From Flagellimonas abyssi (lineage in GTDB: Bacteria; Bacteroidota; Bacteroidia; Flavobacteriales; Flavobacteriaceae): a stretch of 64,000 bases of DNA. This document shows, piece by piece, positions 34,544-44,929 of this stretch. Location of the stretch: assembly GCF_019457905.1 (NCBI RefSeq), contig NZ_JAHZSV010000012.1:120326-184325 (forward strand), in the 5' to 3' direction. Position 1 is the stretch's first letter; each line of letters opens with the position of its first letter. A program made the translations under genes and the position numbers. A model generated the notes under the pieces. The model had not been told where the DNA came from and ran no database searches. It saw nothing but the letters and a program-made list of their open reading frames with translations.

Positions 34544-35247
34544 GCTTCATTTATTCAGGAGGTAAGCATTTCATTACTTCCAACCGCGATGAACATGTTT
34601 CCAGGCCATTGGCCTTGCGGCCGCAGGAGGAAATCATAGGTTCCGTAAAGGTGCTTTTTCCAAAAGACCCAAAAGCTGGCGGTACTTGGTTTGCACTTAA
34701 TGAAAATGGTTTGGTGGCCGTGCTCCTTAATGGCGGTTTTGTGAATCACGTGCCAATGGGGAACTATGCGCGTAGTCGTGGCCTTGTGCTATTGGATGTA
34801 ATCGCATCCGAGCAACCTTATGATTTACTCGAGGAGATAGAACTCTTCAACATAGAACCCTTTACCCTGATTTTGTTCAATGGAAGTTTGTTGGAGTTTA
34901 GATGGGATGGACATCAAAAATATTATAGACCGTTGGATGCAACAAAAAATCATATTTGGTCCTCTGCAACACTATACAAAGATGAAGTGATTGAACACCG
35001 AAGAAATTTATTTCAAAAATTTGTAGAAAGAAATTCCCATATCACTGCTAGCACCGTGGTTGATTTTCACTCCAATAATCACGATGATTTCGAAAACGGA
35101 TTTATCATTGACCGGGAGACAGGTCTCAAAACCTTTAGCGTTACCCAGGCTGTTTTAGATGATGATGAAATTGTGATGCGCCATCTCGATTTATTGAACG
35201 ATAAACTTTTTGAAGTTCCCTTCTCACCAAGTCAACTCACGTTTTAA
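34531..35247 (+). CDS. NRDE-family (TANGO2-like) protein
   Basis: 238 residues beginning MCTVSFIYSGGKHFITSNRDE, with N-terminal Cys2 and the SNRDE signature that define the family; the fold belongs to the N-terminal nucleophile hydrolase-like group. The biochemical function is unsettled; eukaryotic TANGO2 is linked to haem and lipid handling. It overlaps the DinB gene and is followed 6 bases later by an ATP-grasp gene, forming a three-gene operon. Confidence 0.88.
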   Translation: MCTVSFIYSGGKHFITSNRDEHVSRPLALRPQEEIIGSVKVLFPKDPKAGGTWFALNENGLVAVLLNGGFVNHVPMGNYARSRGLVLLDVIASEQPYDLLEEIELFNIEPFTLILFNGSLLEFRWDGHQKYYRPLDATKNHIWSSATLYKDEVIEHRRNLFQKFVERNSHITASTVVDFHSNNHDDFENGFIIDRETGLKTFSVTQAVLDDDEIVMRHLDLLNDKLFEVPFSPSQLTF

Positions 35248-35252
35248 TTGTA

Positions 35253-36293
35253 ATGGACTCGCTAAAACTGCTATGTCACCGCATCACCCATTGGGAGTAT
35301 TGGCCGTTTTGGCTGATTTATTATCCCATGGCCCCTGTTTGGCTGTATTATTCGATTAAGGCGCGTTCGTTATTCTTTTTTAATGCTGCCAATCCCAGTA
35401 TGAGGAATGGGGGGATGGCCATGATATCCAAAATGGAGATTTACAACATGATTCCTGCGGAGTTTATTCCACAAACGCTCTTTTTTGATAAGGATGTTGC
35501 ACCAGGGAAGGCATTGGAGCGAGTACTGGACCATGGCATCGGTTTTCCCTTTATAGCTAAACCAGATATTGGAATGAAGGCTTTTGGAGTGGAAAAAATC
35601 CATGATAAAGATGAATTTCAAAAATATGCGAACTGGACACCTTCCCATTTTTTGGTACAGGATTTAATTCCATATCAAAAGGAAGTAGGTATATTTTATG
35701 TGCGTAAACCGGGCGAAAATCGAGGAAAAATTACTGGAGTAGTCTCTAAAGAGTTTTTAGCTATCACAGGGGATGGGGAAAGCACTATGTTGGAACTCAT
35801 CAAAAAGAATCCGCGTAGCCACTTGCAGTTAAAGGTTTTAGAACGGAAGTTTGGTGCTCAACTTCAAAATGTGTTGGCCAAGGGAGAAGAATTTATTCTG
35901 GTGCCCTATGGAAGCCATACACGTGGGGCGAAGTTTGTGGACATCAGCCATAAAATAAATACTGAATTGGTACAGACCATTGATGAGGTCTGTTCCCAGA
36001 TGGAAGGCTTTTATTATGGGAGATTGGATGTACTCTATAACACTTTTGAAGAGCTTTGTGAAGGAAAGAATTTTAGCATTATTGAAGTGAATGGGGCAGG
36101 GGGAGAGGCCACCCATATCTACGACCCCAAACATTCACTGATTTGGGCTTGGATAGAGGTTGCGCGCCATTGGGGCATGTTGTGTGAAATTAGCATTGCC
36201 AATAAAAAGGCAGGCCATACTTATTTAAGCTTTAAGGATGGTAGGGCCATGCTAAAACAAACCGGCGCTTTGCAGGCACAATTAAGGTTTTAA
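35253..36293 (+). CDS. ATP-grasp domain protein
   Basis: A 346-residue protein. An N-terminal portion with hydrophobic segments ([19 protein letters not shown]) is followed by an ATP-grasp fold ([48 protein letters not shown] and [19 protein letters not shown]). These supply the ATP- and Mg2+-binding residues of D-Ala:D-Ala-ligase-like carboxylate-amine ligases. The substrate is unknown. Third gene of the DinB-NRDE operon; its end overlaps the convergent glutathione peroxidase gene by 4 bases. Confidence 0.85.
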   Translation: MDSLKLLCHRITHWEYWPFWLIYYPMAPVWLYYSIKARSLFFFNAANPSMRNGGMAMISKMEIYNMIPAEFIPQTLFFDKDVAPGKALERVLDHGIGFPFIAKPDIGMKAFGVEKIHDKDEFQKYANWTPSHFLVQDLIPYQKEVGIFYVRKPGENRGKITGVVSKEFLAITGDGESTMLELIKKNPRSHLQLKVLERKFGAQLQNVLAKGEEFILVPYGSHTRGAKFVDISHKINTELVQTIDEVCSQMEGFYYGRLDVLYNTFEELCEGKNFSIIEVNGAGGEATHIYDPKHSLIWAWIEVARHWGMLCEISIANKKAGHTYLSFKDGRAMLKQTGALQAQLRF

Positions 36294-36763
36294 AGGATTT
36301 TCTGAAGATAACTTTCCATAGCACTGGGCTCGGTCGTGGGCGCAAATCGTTTTGCGGGCTTACCAGTTTTATCGATAACAAATTTGGTAAAGTTCCATTT
36401 GATTTTTCCGCCCAATAAGCCACTCAATTCTGATTTCAGATATTTAAAAATGGGATGTGCACCGCTGCCATTTACATCAACCTTTGCAAACATGGGGAAG
36501 CTTACCCCATAGTTTACTTGACAAAATTCCTGTATATCATCGGCGCTGTCCGGCTCTTGGTTCCCAAATTGATTGCATGGGAACCCCAAAATCACCAATC
36601 CTTGGTTCTTATAATTTTTATAGAGTGTTTCCAGACCTTCATATTGCGGTGTAAGCCCGCACTTGCTGGCCGTATTGACCACCACTATGGCCTTGCCCTT
36701 GTATTTTTCCATGGACTCTGGTGTGCCGTCCAAGCGCTCCGCTTCAAAATTATAAAATTCCAT
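36290..36763 (-). CDS. Glutathione peroxidase-family thiol peroxidase
   Basis: With the ATG at 36763 the protein is 157 residues, normal size (an upstream in-frame start adds an unlikely 20-residue extension). The active-site block [16 protein letters not shown] has the peroxidatic Cys in place of selenocysteine, and [11 protein letters not shown] and WNFTKF complete the Cys/Gln/Trp/Asn tetrad. It is cytoplasmic and probably thioredoxin-dependent. It reads in the same direction as the DoxX and YpdA genes, a redox neighbourhood. Confidence 0.93.
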   Translation of the reverse strand: MEFYNFEAERLDGTPESMEKYKGKAIVVVNTASKCGLTPQYEGLETLYKNYKNQGLVILGFPCNQFGNQEPDSADDIQEFCQVNYGVSFPMFAKVDVNGSGAHPIFKYLKSELSGLLGGKIKWNFTKFVIDKTGKPAKRFAPTTEPSAMESYLQKIL

Positions 36764-36768
36764 AGGTG

Positions 36769-37188
36769 CTATTTTTGTTTGTTGATAAGGTATTTTAATG
36801 CTCCGGTGGACCAAAGGGCCCAAAGGATCAATACAGGCTGGAAAAATAGGCGAATCAGCCTCTTGAGGTCGGTATCCAGTCCAAAAGCGTCAATGCCATT
36901 GGTATATTGCGAAATATTTCCGGGGAATATCAATACATAGAAAATGGCCAGCACAATACCTACTTTTACTTTGTACTTGACCAAAAGGACCATGGCAAGT
37001 CCCAGAAGAATCTCAACAACGCCAGAAGCTACCACCGCAAAATCCATAAAAGCGTCGCTTGTGGGCAACCATCGTGGCACTTGTGCCTGAAATTCCTCTC
37101 GTTGGAAAGTGAGGTGGCCAATCCCAGCCATAATCATTAAGAGGCCAAGGATGACCCTAAATACATTTTGTGTGGTGCTTGTTTTCAT
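36769..37188 (-). CDS. DoxX-family membrane protein
   Basis: 139 residues with four hydrophobic helices ([66 protein letters not shown]), matching the DoxX/DoxD-like family of small quinone-linked or redox membrane proteins. Its stop is 5 bases before the peroxidase start, so the two are likely one transcript. Confidence 0.85.
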   Translation of the reverse strand: MKTSTTQNVFRVILGLLMIMAGIGHLTFQREEFQAQVPRWLPTSDAFMDFAVVASGVVEILLGLAMVLLVKYKVKVGIVLAIFYVLIFPGNISQYTNGIDAFGLDTDLKRLIRLFFQPVLILWALWSTGALKYLINKQK

Positions 37189-37277
37189 TTGAAAGCTTTT
37201 TCAGATTCCCTTAAAGATAGTCATATCAATGGGTAAGCTTTTTCGGAAAAACAACAAATATTATCTCAAATCAAGAT

Positions 37278-38258
37278 TTATCCTCTGCCAACTGAATTTT
37301 TATTCTTAATGGTATTCATAATGATGGGCGCGTGTATCCGAGAGTTTTCAATGAACCATTTATGGGTTTCCATGCCTCCACAGATTACACCTGCCAAGAA
37401 TAGACCATCCACATTGGTCTCCATGGTTTCTGGGTCATACGTGGGCAATCTTTTTGGGTCGTCAGATAACGCAATGCCCAATTTTTTCAAAAAGGTGAAA
37501 TTGGGACAGTACCCGGTCAGTGCCAGGACAAAATCGTTCTCCAAAATAACTTCACCTTCCGGAGTGTTGATTATGACCTCATGTGCCTTGATTTCTTTTA
37601 CGGTGGAATTGTAATAGGCTTTAATGCTGCCTTCCTCAATACGGTTGATGATGTCGGGGCGCACCCAGTATTTTACGCGTGGCCCCACTTCCGAACCACG
37701 GATAACAAGGGTGACTTCCGCACCTTTTCGCCAACATTCCAGGGCCGCATCGATTGCGGAGTTGCTGGCACCGACCACTATTAATTTTTGACTGGCAAAA
37801 AAGTGTGGGTCGTTATAATAATGGGACACTTTGGGCAAGTCTTCGCCGGGAACATTTATTTTGTTCGGCAAGTCGTAGAATCCCGTGGCCACCACAACAT
37901 TGTTGGCCACATATTCATCCTTATCGGTTTTCACCAAAAAAGTATCTCCTTGTTTTTTTGTGTCGACCACCTTTTCAAAAAGATGGATATTGAGCTGGTT
38001 CGAGGTAACAATCCTGCGATAATATTCCAGAGCCTCGTTGCGTTTGGGTTTTGCCTCTTTACTGATGAACGGAATCTCATCGATTTCCAACTTCTCGGAT
38101 GAGGAGAAGAACTGCATGTTTACAGGGTAGTTGTACAAAGAGTTTACAATCGGTCCTTTTTCTAGTATTATGTATGAAATGCCCTGTTTTTTGGCTTCTA
38201 GGCCACAGGCAATTCCAATGGGGCCGCCCCCTATGATGACAACATCAAATTGTTGCAT
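37278..38258 (-). CDS. ypdA: YpdA-like bacillithiol disulfide reductase
   Basis: A 326-residue FAD/NAD(P)H flavoprotein of the thioredoxin-reductase superfamily. The FAD loop is VVIIGGGPIGIACGLEAKK and the NAD(P)H loop is VVGASNSAIDAA. It lacks the CxxC of thioredoxin reductase, which together with the YNYPVNMQFFSSSEKLEI stretch points to the YpdA family that reduces bacillithiol disulfide. Its ATG shares bases with the rpe stop (38258), so the two are coupled. Confidence 0.87.
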   Translation of the reverse strand: MQQFDVVIIGGGPIGIACGLEAKKQGISYIILEKGPIVNSLYNYPVNMQFFSSSEKLEIDEIPFISKEAKPKRNEALEYYRRIVTSNQLNIHLFEKVVDTKKQGDTFLVKTDKDEYVANNVVVATGFYDLPNKINVPGEDLPKVSHYYNDPHFFASQKLIVVGASNSAIDAALECWRKGAEVTLVIRGSEVGPRVKYWVRPDIINRIEEGSIKAYYNSTVKEIKAHEVIINTPEGEVILENDFVLALTGYCPNFTFLKKLGIALSDDPKRLPTYDPETMETNVDGLFLAGVICGGMETHKWFIENSRIHAPIIMNTIKNKNSVGRG

Positions 38259-38917
38259 TACGCTATTTCTTCTTTTAACTTCTTAATGGTTTGGGTCGGA
38301 TTGGAACTTTTAAAAACAAAACTGCCAGCTACCAAAACGTCTGCTCCATGATCAATCAATTTTTTGGCATTGTCCGCATTTACCCCTCCATCAATTTCAA
38401 TCAGGGTTTTTGCATTCTTACGCTTGATGATTTGCTTTAAATCTGCAACTTTTTGGTATGTGTTATCGATAAAGGATTGACCTCCAAACCCAGGGTTAAC
38501 ACTCATCACGATAACAATATCAATATCCTGAATGGTATCCTCCAATAATTTTACCGAGGTATGCGGGTTTATGGCCACTCCGGCTTTCATTCCTTCTGCC
38601 TTTATGGCCTGTAGGGTTCTGTGTAAATGGGGGCAAGCCTCGTAATGAACGGTTAAATGGTCTACCCCTAAATCCCCAAAGGTTTTGATGTATCTGTCAG
38701 GATCAACAATCATCAAGTGTGTGTCCAACGGTTTTTTTGCATGTTGGGCAATAGCCTGTATCACAGGCATTCCAAAGGAAATGTTCGGCACAAAAACACC
38801 GTCCATAACATCTAAATGGAACCAATCGGCATCACTTTGGTTCACCATTTCTATCTCGCGTTGCAAATTGGCAAAATCCGAAGCCAATAGCGAAGGTGCA
38901 ATAATTTTTTTGCTCAT
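38258..38917 (-). CDS. rpe: Ribulose-phosphate 3-epimerase
   Basis: This TIM-barrel enzyme interconverts ribulose-5-phosphate and xylulose-5-phosphate in the pentose phosphate pathway. Signatures are IIAPSLLASDFANL, WFHLDVMDGVFVPN with metal-binding residues, VMSVNPGFGGQSFI and LIEIDGGVN. 219 residues, full length. It starts a short operon with ypdA on the minus strand. Confidence 0.96.
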   Translation of the reverse strand: MSKKIIAPSLLASDFANLQREIEMVNQSDADWFHLDVMDGVFVPNISFGMPVIQAIAQHAKKPLDTHLMIVDPDRYIKTFGDLGVDHLTVHYEACPHLHRTLQAIKAEGMKAGVAINPHTSVKLLEDTIQDIDIVIVMSVNPGFGGQSFIDNTYQKVADLKQIIKRKNAKTLIEIDGGVNADNAKKLIDHGADVLVAGSFVFKSSNPTQTIKKLKEEIA

Positions 38918-38982
38918 GTAAGAATCAACTCGTTCCCTACAAAGATAGTGAAATGTTAAAGCAATACCTTATCCGGTCATAT

Positions 38983-40254
38983 TCATTCGGGTGTGTTTTG
39001 TAGTGTGATGGGGCCATACACTGCATCTCTGAACCGTTTATGCAGTGAGCCGTTGTAGGGGAAGATTTGCACAAAGAACACTGCTGTGAGTTCGTTCACG
39101 GGGTCGACCCAAAACAAAGTGCTGGCCGCTCCATCCCAAAAGAATTCGCCCACAACGCCATTGTTCTCTTCAACCGATGCAGGAGGTTGAAGCCGAACGG
39201 CAAAATCAATCCCGAAACCTACCTGTCCCTTGCTGGGCAACCAAGACCTATCCGTGATGTTTTCATCCAAATGGTTGGTGGACATCAACTCCACAGTTTG
39301 TGGTTCAAGAACCTCCACTCCATCCAATTTTCCATCGTTGACCAACATTCTGGCAAAGCGCATATAATCATCAAGCGTTGATGTCAATCCCCAACCTCCT
39401 GGTGTCAATGGCCATTTTTTATAGTTGAAGGCATGGGCCTCTTCGTTTGGTAATTGATTCAGGGAATCACCTTCATGACTGTATGCTGATGACATCCTGT
39501 TTCTATCCGATTCGGGAACAACGTATCGCGTATTATTCATTTTTAAGGGGTCCAAAACATGTTCTTGCACATATTCGGCGTACGGCTGACCTGAAAGAAG
39601 CTCGACCAAATATGCCTGCACATCCACAGAAATACCATATTCCCAGTGCTCTCCTGGTTGGTATCCTAAAGGTATAGTGCTTAATTTTTTCGCCATTTCA
39701 GAGAGGGTATTCTCACGGTTCAAAGCGTCTGCCTCGGCTATGGCTTCTCCCAATCCAGGAAGATCTCTTCGGCCCGAAAAACCAGCAGTATGCCTGGTAA
39801 TGTCAGCAATGGTGATTGGTCGTTTTGCAGGTTCCAAAATCATTTTACCGGCAATGGAATCGTACCCTTTGTAGACCTGCATATTGGCAAATTCGGGAGC
39901 ATATTTTTCCAACGGATCGTCCAATTTGAATTTTCCTTCCTCGTACAATGTCATCAAGGCTGTTCCAGTGATTGGCTTTGTCATTGAATAAATCTGTACC
40001 AAGGTGTTGCGCTCCATGGGCTTTTTGTTCTTGAGATCGGCATAACCAAAGGCATTGAAATAGACCTCTTTTCCTTTTTCATAAATCAAAGCTGATGCTC
40101 CGGCCACATCACCAAAGTCAACAAAACTTTGTAGAGTGGAGTCAATTCGTACTTCTACGGCTTCATCAACTAGATAATGGACCTCTGGTTCTTGTTCTTT
40201 GCAGGATGCAAAAAAGAAAAGGGCCACTAGTAAAAGGGATGCAGTTTGTTTCAT
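38983..40254 (-). CDS. Beta-lactamase-family serine hydrolase lipoprotein
   Basis: From the ATG at 40254 the 423-residue protein has a lipoprotein signal (ALFFFASC, Cys18) and a class C/EstB-like serine hydrolase domain. The catalytic SMTK motif is Ser90-Lys93, a tyrosine motif sits around EYGIS, and HxG-type elements lie toward the end. Such proteins are esterases or peptidases more often than true beta-lactamases. It is monocistronic on the minus strand, facing away from the sugar-acid operon. Confidence 0.87.
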   Translation of the reverse strand: MKQTASLLLVALFFFASCKEQEPEVHYLVDEAVEVRIDSTLQSFVDFGDVAGASALIYEKGKEVYFNAFGYADLKNKKPMERNTLVQIYSMTKPITGTALMTLYEEGKFKLDDPLEKYAPEFANMQVYKGYDSIAGKMILEPAKRPITIADITRHTAGFSGRRDLPGLGEAIAEADALNRENTLSEMAKKLSTIPLGYQPGEHWEYGISVDVQAYLVELLSGQPYAEYVQEHVLDPLKMNNTRYVVPESDRNRMSSAYSHEGDSLNQLPNEEAHAFNYKKWPLTPGGWGLTSTLDDYMRFARMLVNDGKLDGVEVLEPQTVELMSTNHLDENITDRSWLPSKGQVGFGIDFAVRLQPPASVEENNGVVGEFFWDGAASTLFWVDPVNELTAVFFVQIFPYNGSLHKRFRDAVYGPITLQNTPE

Positions 40255-40448
40255 TATGTGCATGGGTTAAAATATGTTGGACTTCGGATATGAACAAATC
40301 AGTTTTATGTGAGAAGAAAGGTAGCTAATTTATTAGTATACCCTTATTATTTTAAGTTGAAAAGAATAGATATTTAAAATTTTAAAATACTTTTTTGTGA
40401 AAAATATAATATCACTTCACTGGTGATGGTAAATTTTATTATTTTCAT

Positions 40449-40462
40449 CGCAATCGATTGCG
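40449..40462 (+). promoter_or_regulatory. LacI-type operator palindrome
   Basis: CGCAATCGATTGCG is a perfect 14-bp palindrome with the central CG typical of LacI/GalR operators. It lies 14 bases before the dehydratase ATG, where a bound repressor would block initiation. No LacI regulator gene is in the window. Confidence 0.6.
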
Positions 40463-40476
40463 TTTATCAAATTTAA

Positions 40477-42198
40477 ATGAAAAAAAATAAAGAAAATCTT
40501 AGGAGCAAGGAATGGTTTGGCACCAACGACAAAATGGGTTTTGTACACCGTTCATGGCTTCGGAACCAAGGGTACCCCAATGATATGTTCCAAGGGAAGC
40601 CTGTAATTGGCATCTGTAATACCTGGTCGGAACTCACCCCTTGTAACGGTCATTTGCGCGAGTTTGCCGAAATTGTAAAAAAAGGAGTGCTGGAAGCAGG
40701 TGGATTTCCATTAGAATTCCCGGTGATGTCCCTTGGGGAGACCATAATGAGGCCTACCACCATGCTTTTCAGAAATTTAGCCAGCATGGATGTCGAGGAA
40801 TCCATCCGGGCAAACCCATTGGACGGCATCGTTTTGCTGACAGGTTGTGATAAGACCACTCCTTCGACGATTATGGGAGCTTGTAGTGTCGATCTTCCCA
40901 CCATTGTGGTGCCGGGTGGCCCAATGTTGAACGGCAAATTCCGTGGAGGTGAAATCGGTTCAGGTTCCTTCAATTGGATGATCAAGGAAAAGCAGAAAAA
41001 GGACAAGTTTACAGAGGAGGACTTTTTAGAGGCCGAAATATGTGCTGCACGAAGCGCAGGGCATTGCAACACTATGGGAACGGCCTCTACAATGGCCACC
41101 ATGGCGGAGGCCTTGGGATTGACACTGCCCGGAGCATCGGCGATTCCAGCAGTGGATGCCCGAAAAAAGGTAATGGCGCAACTTTCTGGAAGAAAAATTG
41201 TGGAAATGGTCAACCAAGACCTAAAGCTGTCCAAAATATTGACCCGGGAGGCTTTTGAAAATGCAATTGTGGTAAATGCGGCCGTTGGCGGTTCCACCAA
41301 TTTGATAGTCCATTTGCTGGCGATTGCAGGTAGGATAGGAGTTCCTTTGAAACTGGAAGATTTTGATGAGATTGGAAGCCAGATTCCATTGTTGCTCAAT
41401 CTGATGCCCTCCGGCAAGCATTTGATGGAAGATTATTTTTATGCGGGCGGTCTTCCGGTGGTGTTAAAGGAATTGAAATCAAAATTGCATGAAACCATTA
41501 CGGTCAACGGAAAGAGCCATCAGGAGAATTGTGAAAAATCCATTTGCTACAATGAGGAGGTCATTGCCAAAATCGATGCTCCCTTTCAAAAGGATGCAGG
41601 AATTGCCGTTTTAAAAGGAAATCTATGTGAAAATGGGGCCGTCATAAAACCTTCTGCCGCAACTCCTGAATTGATGAAACATAGGGGAAAAGCTGTCGTT
41701 TTTACCAGTATGGACGACTATCATGAACGGGTTGACGACCCAGATTTGGACATAGATGCAGATAGTGTGATCGTTCTTCAAAATGTAGGTCCCAAAGGCT
41801 ATCCGGGCATGCCTGAAGTGGGCAATGTTGATCTCCCGGAAAAATTGATCATGCAGGGCGTGAAGGATATGGTCAGAATTTCCGATGGACGGATGAGCGG
41901 GACGGCATATGGCACTGTGGTGCTCCACGTATCGCCCGAAGCGGCCATCGGCGGTACCTTGGCTTTGGTGAAAGATGGCGATTACATCGAACTGGATGTG
42001 GAGAACAGAAAATTGCATTTGGATGTAACGGAAGAAGAACTGGCTGAAAGAAGAGCCGCTTGGAAACCACCCCAACCCCATACGGATAGAGGTTACGTGA
42101 AAATTTATCTGAACCATGTAGAGCAAGCCGACAAGGGTGCGGATTTTGATATTTTGGTGGGTGGTTCTGGCAGTGAAGTAAAAGGAGATTTGCATTGA
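40477..42198 (+). CDS. IlvD/Edd-family sugar-acid dehydratase (arabinonate dehydratase-like)
   Basis: 573 residues with the [Fe-S] dehydratase features: NTWSELTPCNGHLRE (first Cys), GCDKTTPSTIMGA (second Cys), AGHCNTMGTASTM (third Cys), and DGRMSGTAYGTVVLH near the C-terminus. The sequence resembles the L-arabinonate/pentonate dehydratase subgroup more than biosynthetic IlvD as I remember them. The next gene is a GntP-type permease, so a catabolic role on an imported aldonic acid is favoured. The exact substrate cannot be fixed. Preceded by a LacI-type operator. Confidence 0.85.
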   Translation: MKKNKENLRSKEWFGTNDKMGFVHRSWLRNQGYPNDMFQGKPVIGICNTWSELTPCNGHLREFAEIVKKGVLEAGGFPLEFPVMSLGETIMRPTTMLFRNLASMDVEESIRANPLDGIVLLTGCDKTTPSTIMGACSVDLPTIVVPGGPMLNGKFRGGEIGSGSFNWMIKEKQKKDKFTEEDFLEAEICAARSAGHCNTMGTASTMATMAEALGLTLPGASAIPAVDARKKVMAQLSGRKIVEMVNQDLKLSKILTREAFENAIVVNAAVGGSTNLIVHLLAIAGRIGVPLKLEDFDEIGSQIPLLLNLMPSGKHLMEDYFYAGGLPVVLKELKSKLHETITVNGKSHQENCEKSICYNEEVIAKIDAPFQKDAGIAVLKGNLCENGAVIKPSAATPELMKHRGKAVVFTSMDDYHERVDDPDLDIDADSVIVLQNVGPKGYPGMPEVGNVDLPEKLIMQGVKDMVRISDGRMSGTAYGTVVLHVSPEAAIGGTLALVKDGDYIELDVENRKLHLDVTEEELAERRAAWKPPQPHTDRGYVKIYLNHVEQADKGADFDILVGGSGSEVKGDLH

Positions 42199-42222
42199 CC
42201 ATCATAATCTAAACAATCAACC

Positions 42223-43554
42223 ATGTTAGTAGTCTATCTTTTATTGAGCATTGCCCTTATCATCGGGTTGATCAATTATTTACGTCTCCACCCATTTTTA
42301 GCACTTTTTATGGTGGCCATTTTTTTTGGTTTTGCCGCTGGGATGGACTATCAAGTTATTTTACAGACGATAAACGACGGATTTGGAGGTACGCTGGGAA
42401 AAATAGGACTGGTCATCATCTTCGGGGTGATCATCGGTGCATTCTTGGAAAATACAGGTGGTGCCTATGCGCTGGCCGAGGCGGTCATTAAAGTTGTGGG
42501 AAAGAAGCGGGTGCCTACGGCCATGGGAATTTTGGGATACTTTGTATCTATCCCTGTTTTTGCGGATAGTGGATTCATTTTACTTTCACCGCTGAACAAA
42601 AGTCTTTCAAAAAAAGCGGGGATCAGTTTAGCAGGATCGGCCATTGCACTTGCTATGGGTCTTACCATTGCCCACAATCTAGTGCCTCCAACTCCCGGAC
42701 CCATAGCAGCGGCAGGTATTCTAAACGCTGATTTAGGACTGGTCTTGGCCTTGGCCATTCCCATTAGCATGGTAGCACTTGCAATGGCATTGTTATTTGC
42801 GACCAAGTTTGCAGCGCGTACCTATATTGACCCAAATCCGGATATTTCTCAGGAGGATATAGATGTCCGGATGAAAACGGCACCTTCTGCGTTTAAAGCT
42901 TCTTTGCCGATTTTGGTTCCCATTGTTTTGATTATGATGAATTCCCGATTACGGTTGATTCCCTCGGAGGAAATTGCATCTTGGCAATCATTTCTACAAT
43001 TCTTGGGAGAACCGGTCATTGCCTTGGTCATTGGAATGTTTCTGGCCTTTGCCCTTCCCAAAAAATTGAACAAGGAATTGATTTCCACTGATGGATGGGT
43101 CGGGAAGGCATTAAAGGATTCTGCAAATATTTTATTGATTACCGGAGCAGGCGGTGTTTTTGGAAAGATGCTTCAAAATTCAGGAATAGCCGAAGTTATG
43201 GGAGATGCATTGAGCGATTTGAACCTTAGTTTTTTTCTTCCATTTTTGATTGCGTCAGCCATAAAATTGGCGCAGGGTTCGTCCACGGTAGCATTGATAA
43301 CAGCAGCCTCTATAGTATTTCCCATGATGGGAAGCCTTGGATTCGTTACGGAAATGGACAAGGCGTTATTGGTAATTTCAATAGGAGCAGGTTCCATGGT
43401 GGTCTCTCATGCCAATGATAGTTTTTTTTGGGTAGTGACCCAAATGAGCGGAATGAACATTGCCAAAGGCTATAAACTCCACAGTTTGGGAACTTTGGTC
43501 ATTGGGTTAACATCCATAATTTCAGTATTGATCATAAGTCTATTTGTAAATTAA
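42223..43554 (+). CDS. GntP-family sugar-acid permease
   Basis: A 443-residue polytopic membrane protein of the GntP family (gluconate:H+ symporters and relatives), with about 12 hydrophobic helices. FADSGFILLSPL, AHNLVPPTPGPIAAAGIL and QGSSTVALITAASI are characteristic. It starts 24 bases after the dehydratase stop and presumably imports that enzyme's substrate or a precursor of it. Confidence 0.92.
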   Translation: MLVVYLLLSIALIIGLINYLRLHPFLALFMVAIFFGFAAGMDYQVILQTINDGFGGTLGKIGLVIIFGVIIGAFLENTGGAYALAEAVIKVVGKKRVPTAMGILGYFVSIPVFADSGFILLSPLNKSLSKKAGISLAGSAIALAMGLTIAHNLVPPTPGPIAAAGILNADLGLVLALAIPISMVALAMALLFATKFAARTYIDPNPDISQEDIDVRMKTAPSAFKASLPILVPIVLIMMNSRLRLIPSEEIASWQSFLQFLGEPVIALVIGMFLAFALPKKLNKELISTDGWVGKALKDSANILLITGAGGVFGKMLQNSGIAEVMGDALSDLNLSFFLPFLIASAIKLAQGSSTVALITAASIVFPMMGSLGFVTEMDKALLVISIGAGSMVVSHANDSFFWVVTQMSGMNIAKGYKLHSLGTLVIGLTSIISVLIISLFVN

Positions 43555-43685
43555 CTGTTTGAAACTGTACAGAATTTTCTGGATACATTGTTGCCGATGA
43601 GCTGAAACAGGGGAATCCGTTTGGGATTTACCGCTTGGTAAATGGAGGGTTGATAAATTAAAAAGGGAGCTTTATAAACGAAAAA

Positions 43686-43708
43686 AACTCCGGTAATCAG
43701 CCGGAGTT
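43686..43708 (-). terminator. Intrinsic terminator downstream of rpoD
   Basis: AACTCCGG / CCGGAGTT with a 7-base loop, followed on the minus strand by seven T. Placed about 120 bases after the rpoD stop; it may also slow the convergent gntP transcript. Confidence 0.8.
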
Positions 43709-43831
43709 TATTCATCAATCAAAAAACGAACAGTCATGATAAACTGTTATATCTTACTAAATTACAACTTTCCTGCCAAAAATCAAATTTAAGGATAGTT
43801 TAACTGTAATTTAGAGGGTGTTTTTTTACAC

Positions 43832-44695
43832 TTATCCCAAATATGTCTTTAAAATCTTACTTCTGGAAGTGTGCTTTAACCTGCGGATTGCCTTTTCCTT
43901 GATTTGACGAACCCTTTCTCGGGTAAGGTCAAAAGTTTCACCGATTTCTTCCAAGGTCATGGAGTGCTGTCCTGCCAAACCAAAGTAAAGTCTGATAACA
44001 TCAGCTTCACGAGGGGTAAGGGTTTCCAGAGCACGCTCAATCTCGGTACGTAGGGAATCGTGCAAAAGTTCCTTATCCGGGTTAGGGGACTCACCACTGC
44101 GCAATACATCGTACAGGTTGGAATCTTCACCATCAATCAAAGGTGCGTCCATGGATACATGGCGACCTGAATTTTTCAAGGATTGCTTCACATCTTCCAC
44201 TGTCATGTCCAATTCTTTGGCAATTTCCTCTGCGGATGGAGGACGCTCGTGCGCTTGCTCCAAGAAAGCAAATGTCTTGTTGATCTTATTGATAGAACCG
44301 ATCTTGTTCAATGGCAAACGAACAATACGGGATTGTTCTGCCAAGGCTTGTAGAATAGATTGACGAATCCACCAAACGGCGTAAGAAATAAATTTAAATC
44401 CACGGGTTTCATCAAAACGCTGTGCTGCCTTGATAAGCCCCAAGTTTCCTTCATTGATCAAATCAGGAAGTGTCAACCCTTGGTTTTGGTACTGTTTTGC
44501 CACAGAAACCACGAACCTAAGGTTGGCTTTAGTTAATTTTTCAAGAGCTACCTGATCTCCCGCTTTGATTCGCTGTGCCAACTCTACCTCCTCATCGGCG
44601 GTAATCAAATCTACCTTACCGATTTCCTGTAAATACTTGTCCAACGACGCGGTTTCCCTGTTGGTAACCTGTTTTGTAATCTTTAACTGTCTCAT
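43832..44695 (-). CDS. rpoD: Primary sigma factor RpoD (SigA)
   Basis: A 287-residue sigma-70 lacking the long region 1.1, as is normal in Bacteroidota. Region 1.2 ([18 protein letters not shown]), region 2 ([18 protein letters not shown], then [16 protein letters not shown]), region 3 and region 4 ([22 protein letters not shown]) are all present. It recognises the -33/-7 promoter type seen elsewhere in this window. Upstream on its own strand two TGTAACC repeats occur (44765-44785 region), possibly regulatory. Confidence 0.97.
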   Translation of the reverse strand: MRQLKITKQVTNRETASLDKYLQEIGKVDLITADEEVELAQRIKAGDQVALEKLTKANLRFVVSVAKQYQNQGLTLPDLINEGNLGLIKAAQRFDETRGFKFISYAVWWIRQSILQALAEQSRIVRLPLNKIGSINKINKTFAFLEQAHERPPSAEEIAKELDMTVEDVKQSLKNSGRHVSMDAPLIDGEDSNLYDVLRSGESPNPDKELLHDSLRTEIERALETLTPREADVIRLYFGLAGQHSMTLEEIGETFDLTRERVRQIKEKAIRRLKHTSRSKILKTYLG

Positions 44696-44826
44696 CTAAA
44701 AATCCCTTCAAATTAAATTTGTGAACCGGAGCTCAATAGGTTATACGCTCAAAAAGCGTAAAAGGTTACATTTTGGTTACATTTTTTTTAAAAAGTCTGA
44801 TTTCCATTGATTAATATATTGTCAGG

Positions 44827-44888
44827 TCGAGCGCAGTCGAGACCTCACTCTTAGGTTTTGAAAACAATCCCTTCTCGACTGCGCTCGA
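44827..44888. repeat. Inverted copies of a 16-bp palindromic-type intergenic repeat
   Basis: TCGAGCGCAGTCGAGA at 44827-44842 is repeated exactly as its reverse complement at 44873-44888, giving a 16-bp stem with a 30-base loop between pnp and rpoD. The same word is familiar as a dispersed intergenic repeat in Flavobacteriaceae, comparable to REP elements. It appears only here in the window. Confidence 0.75.
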
Positions 44889-44929
44889 AGTGACATTGCA
44901 CTATTTTGATTTTGAGCTTTTAAAAACAA

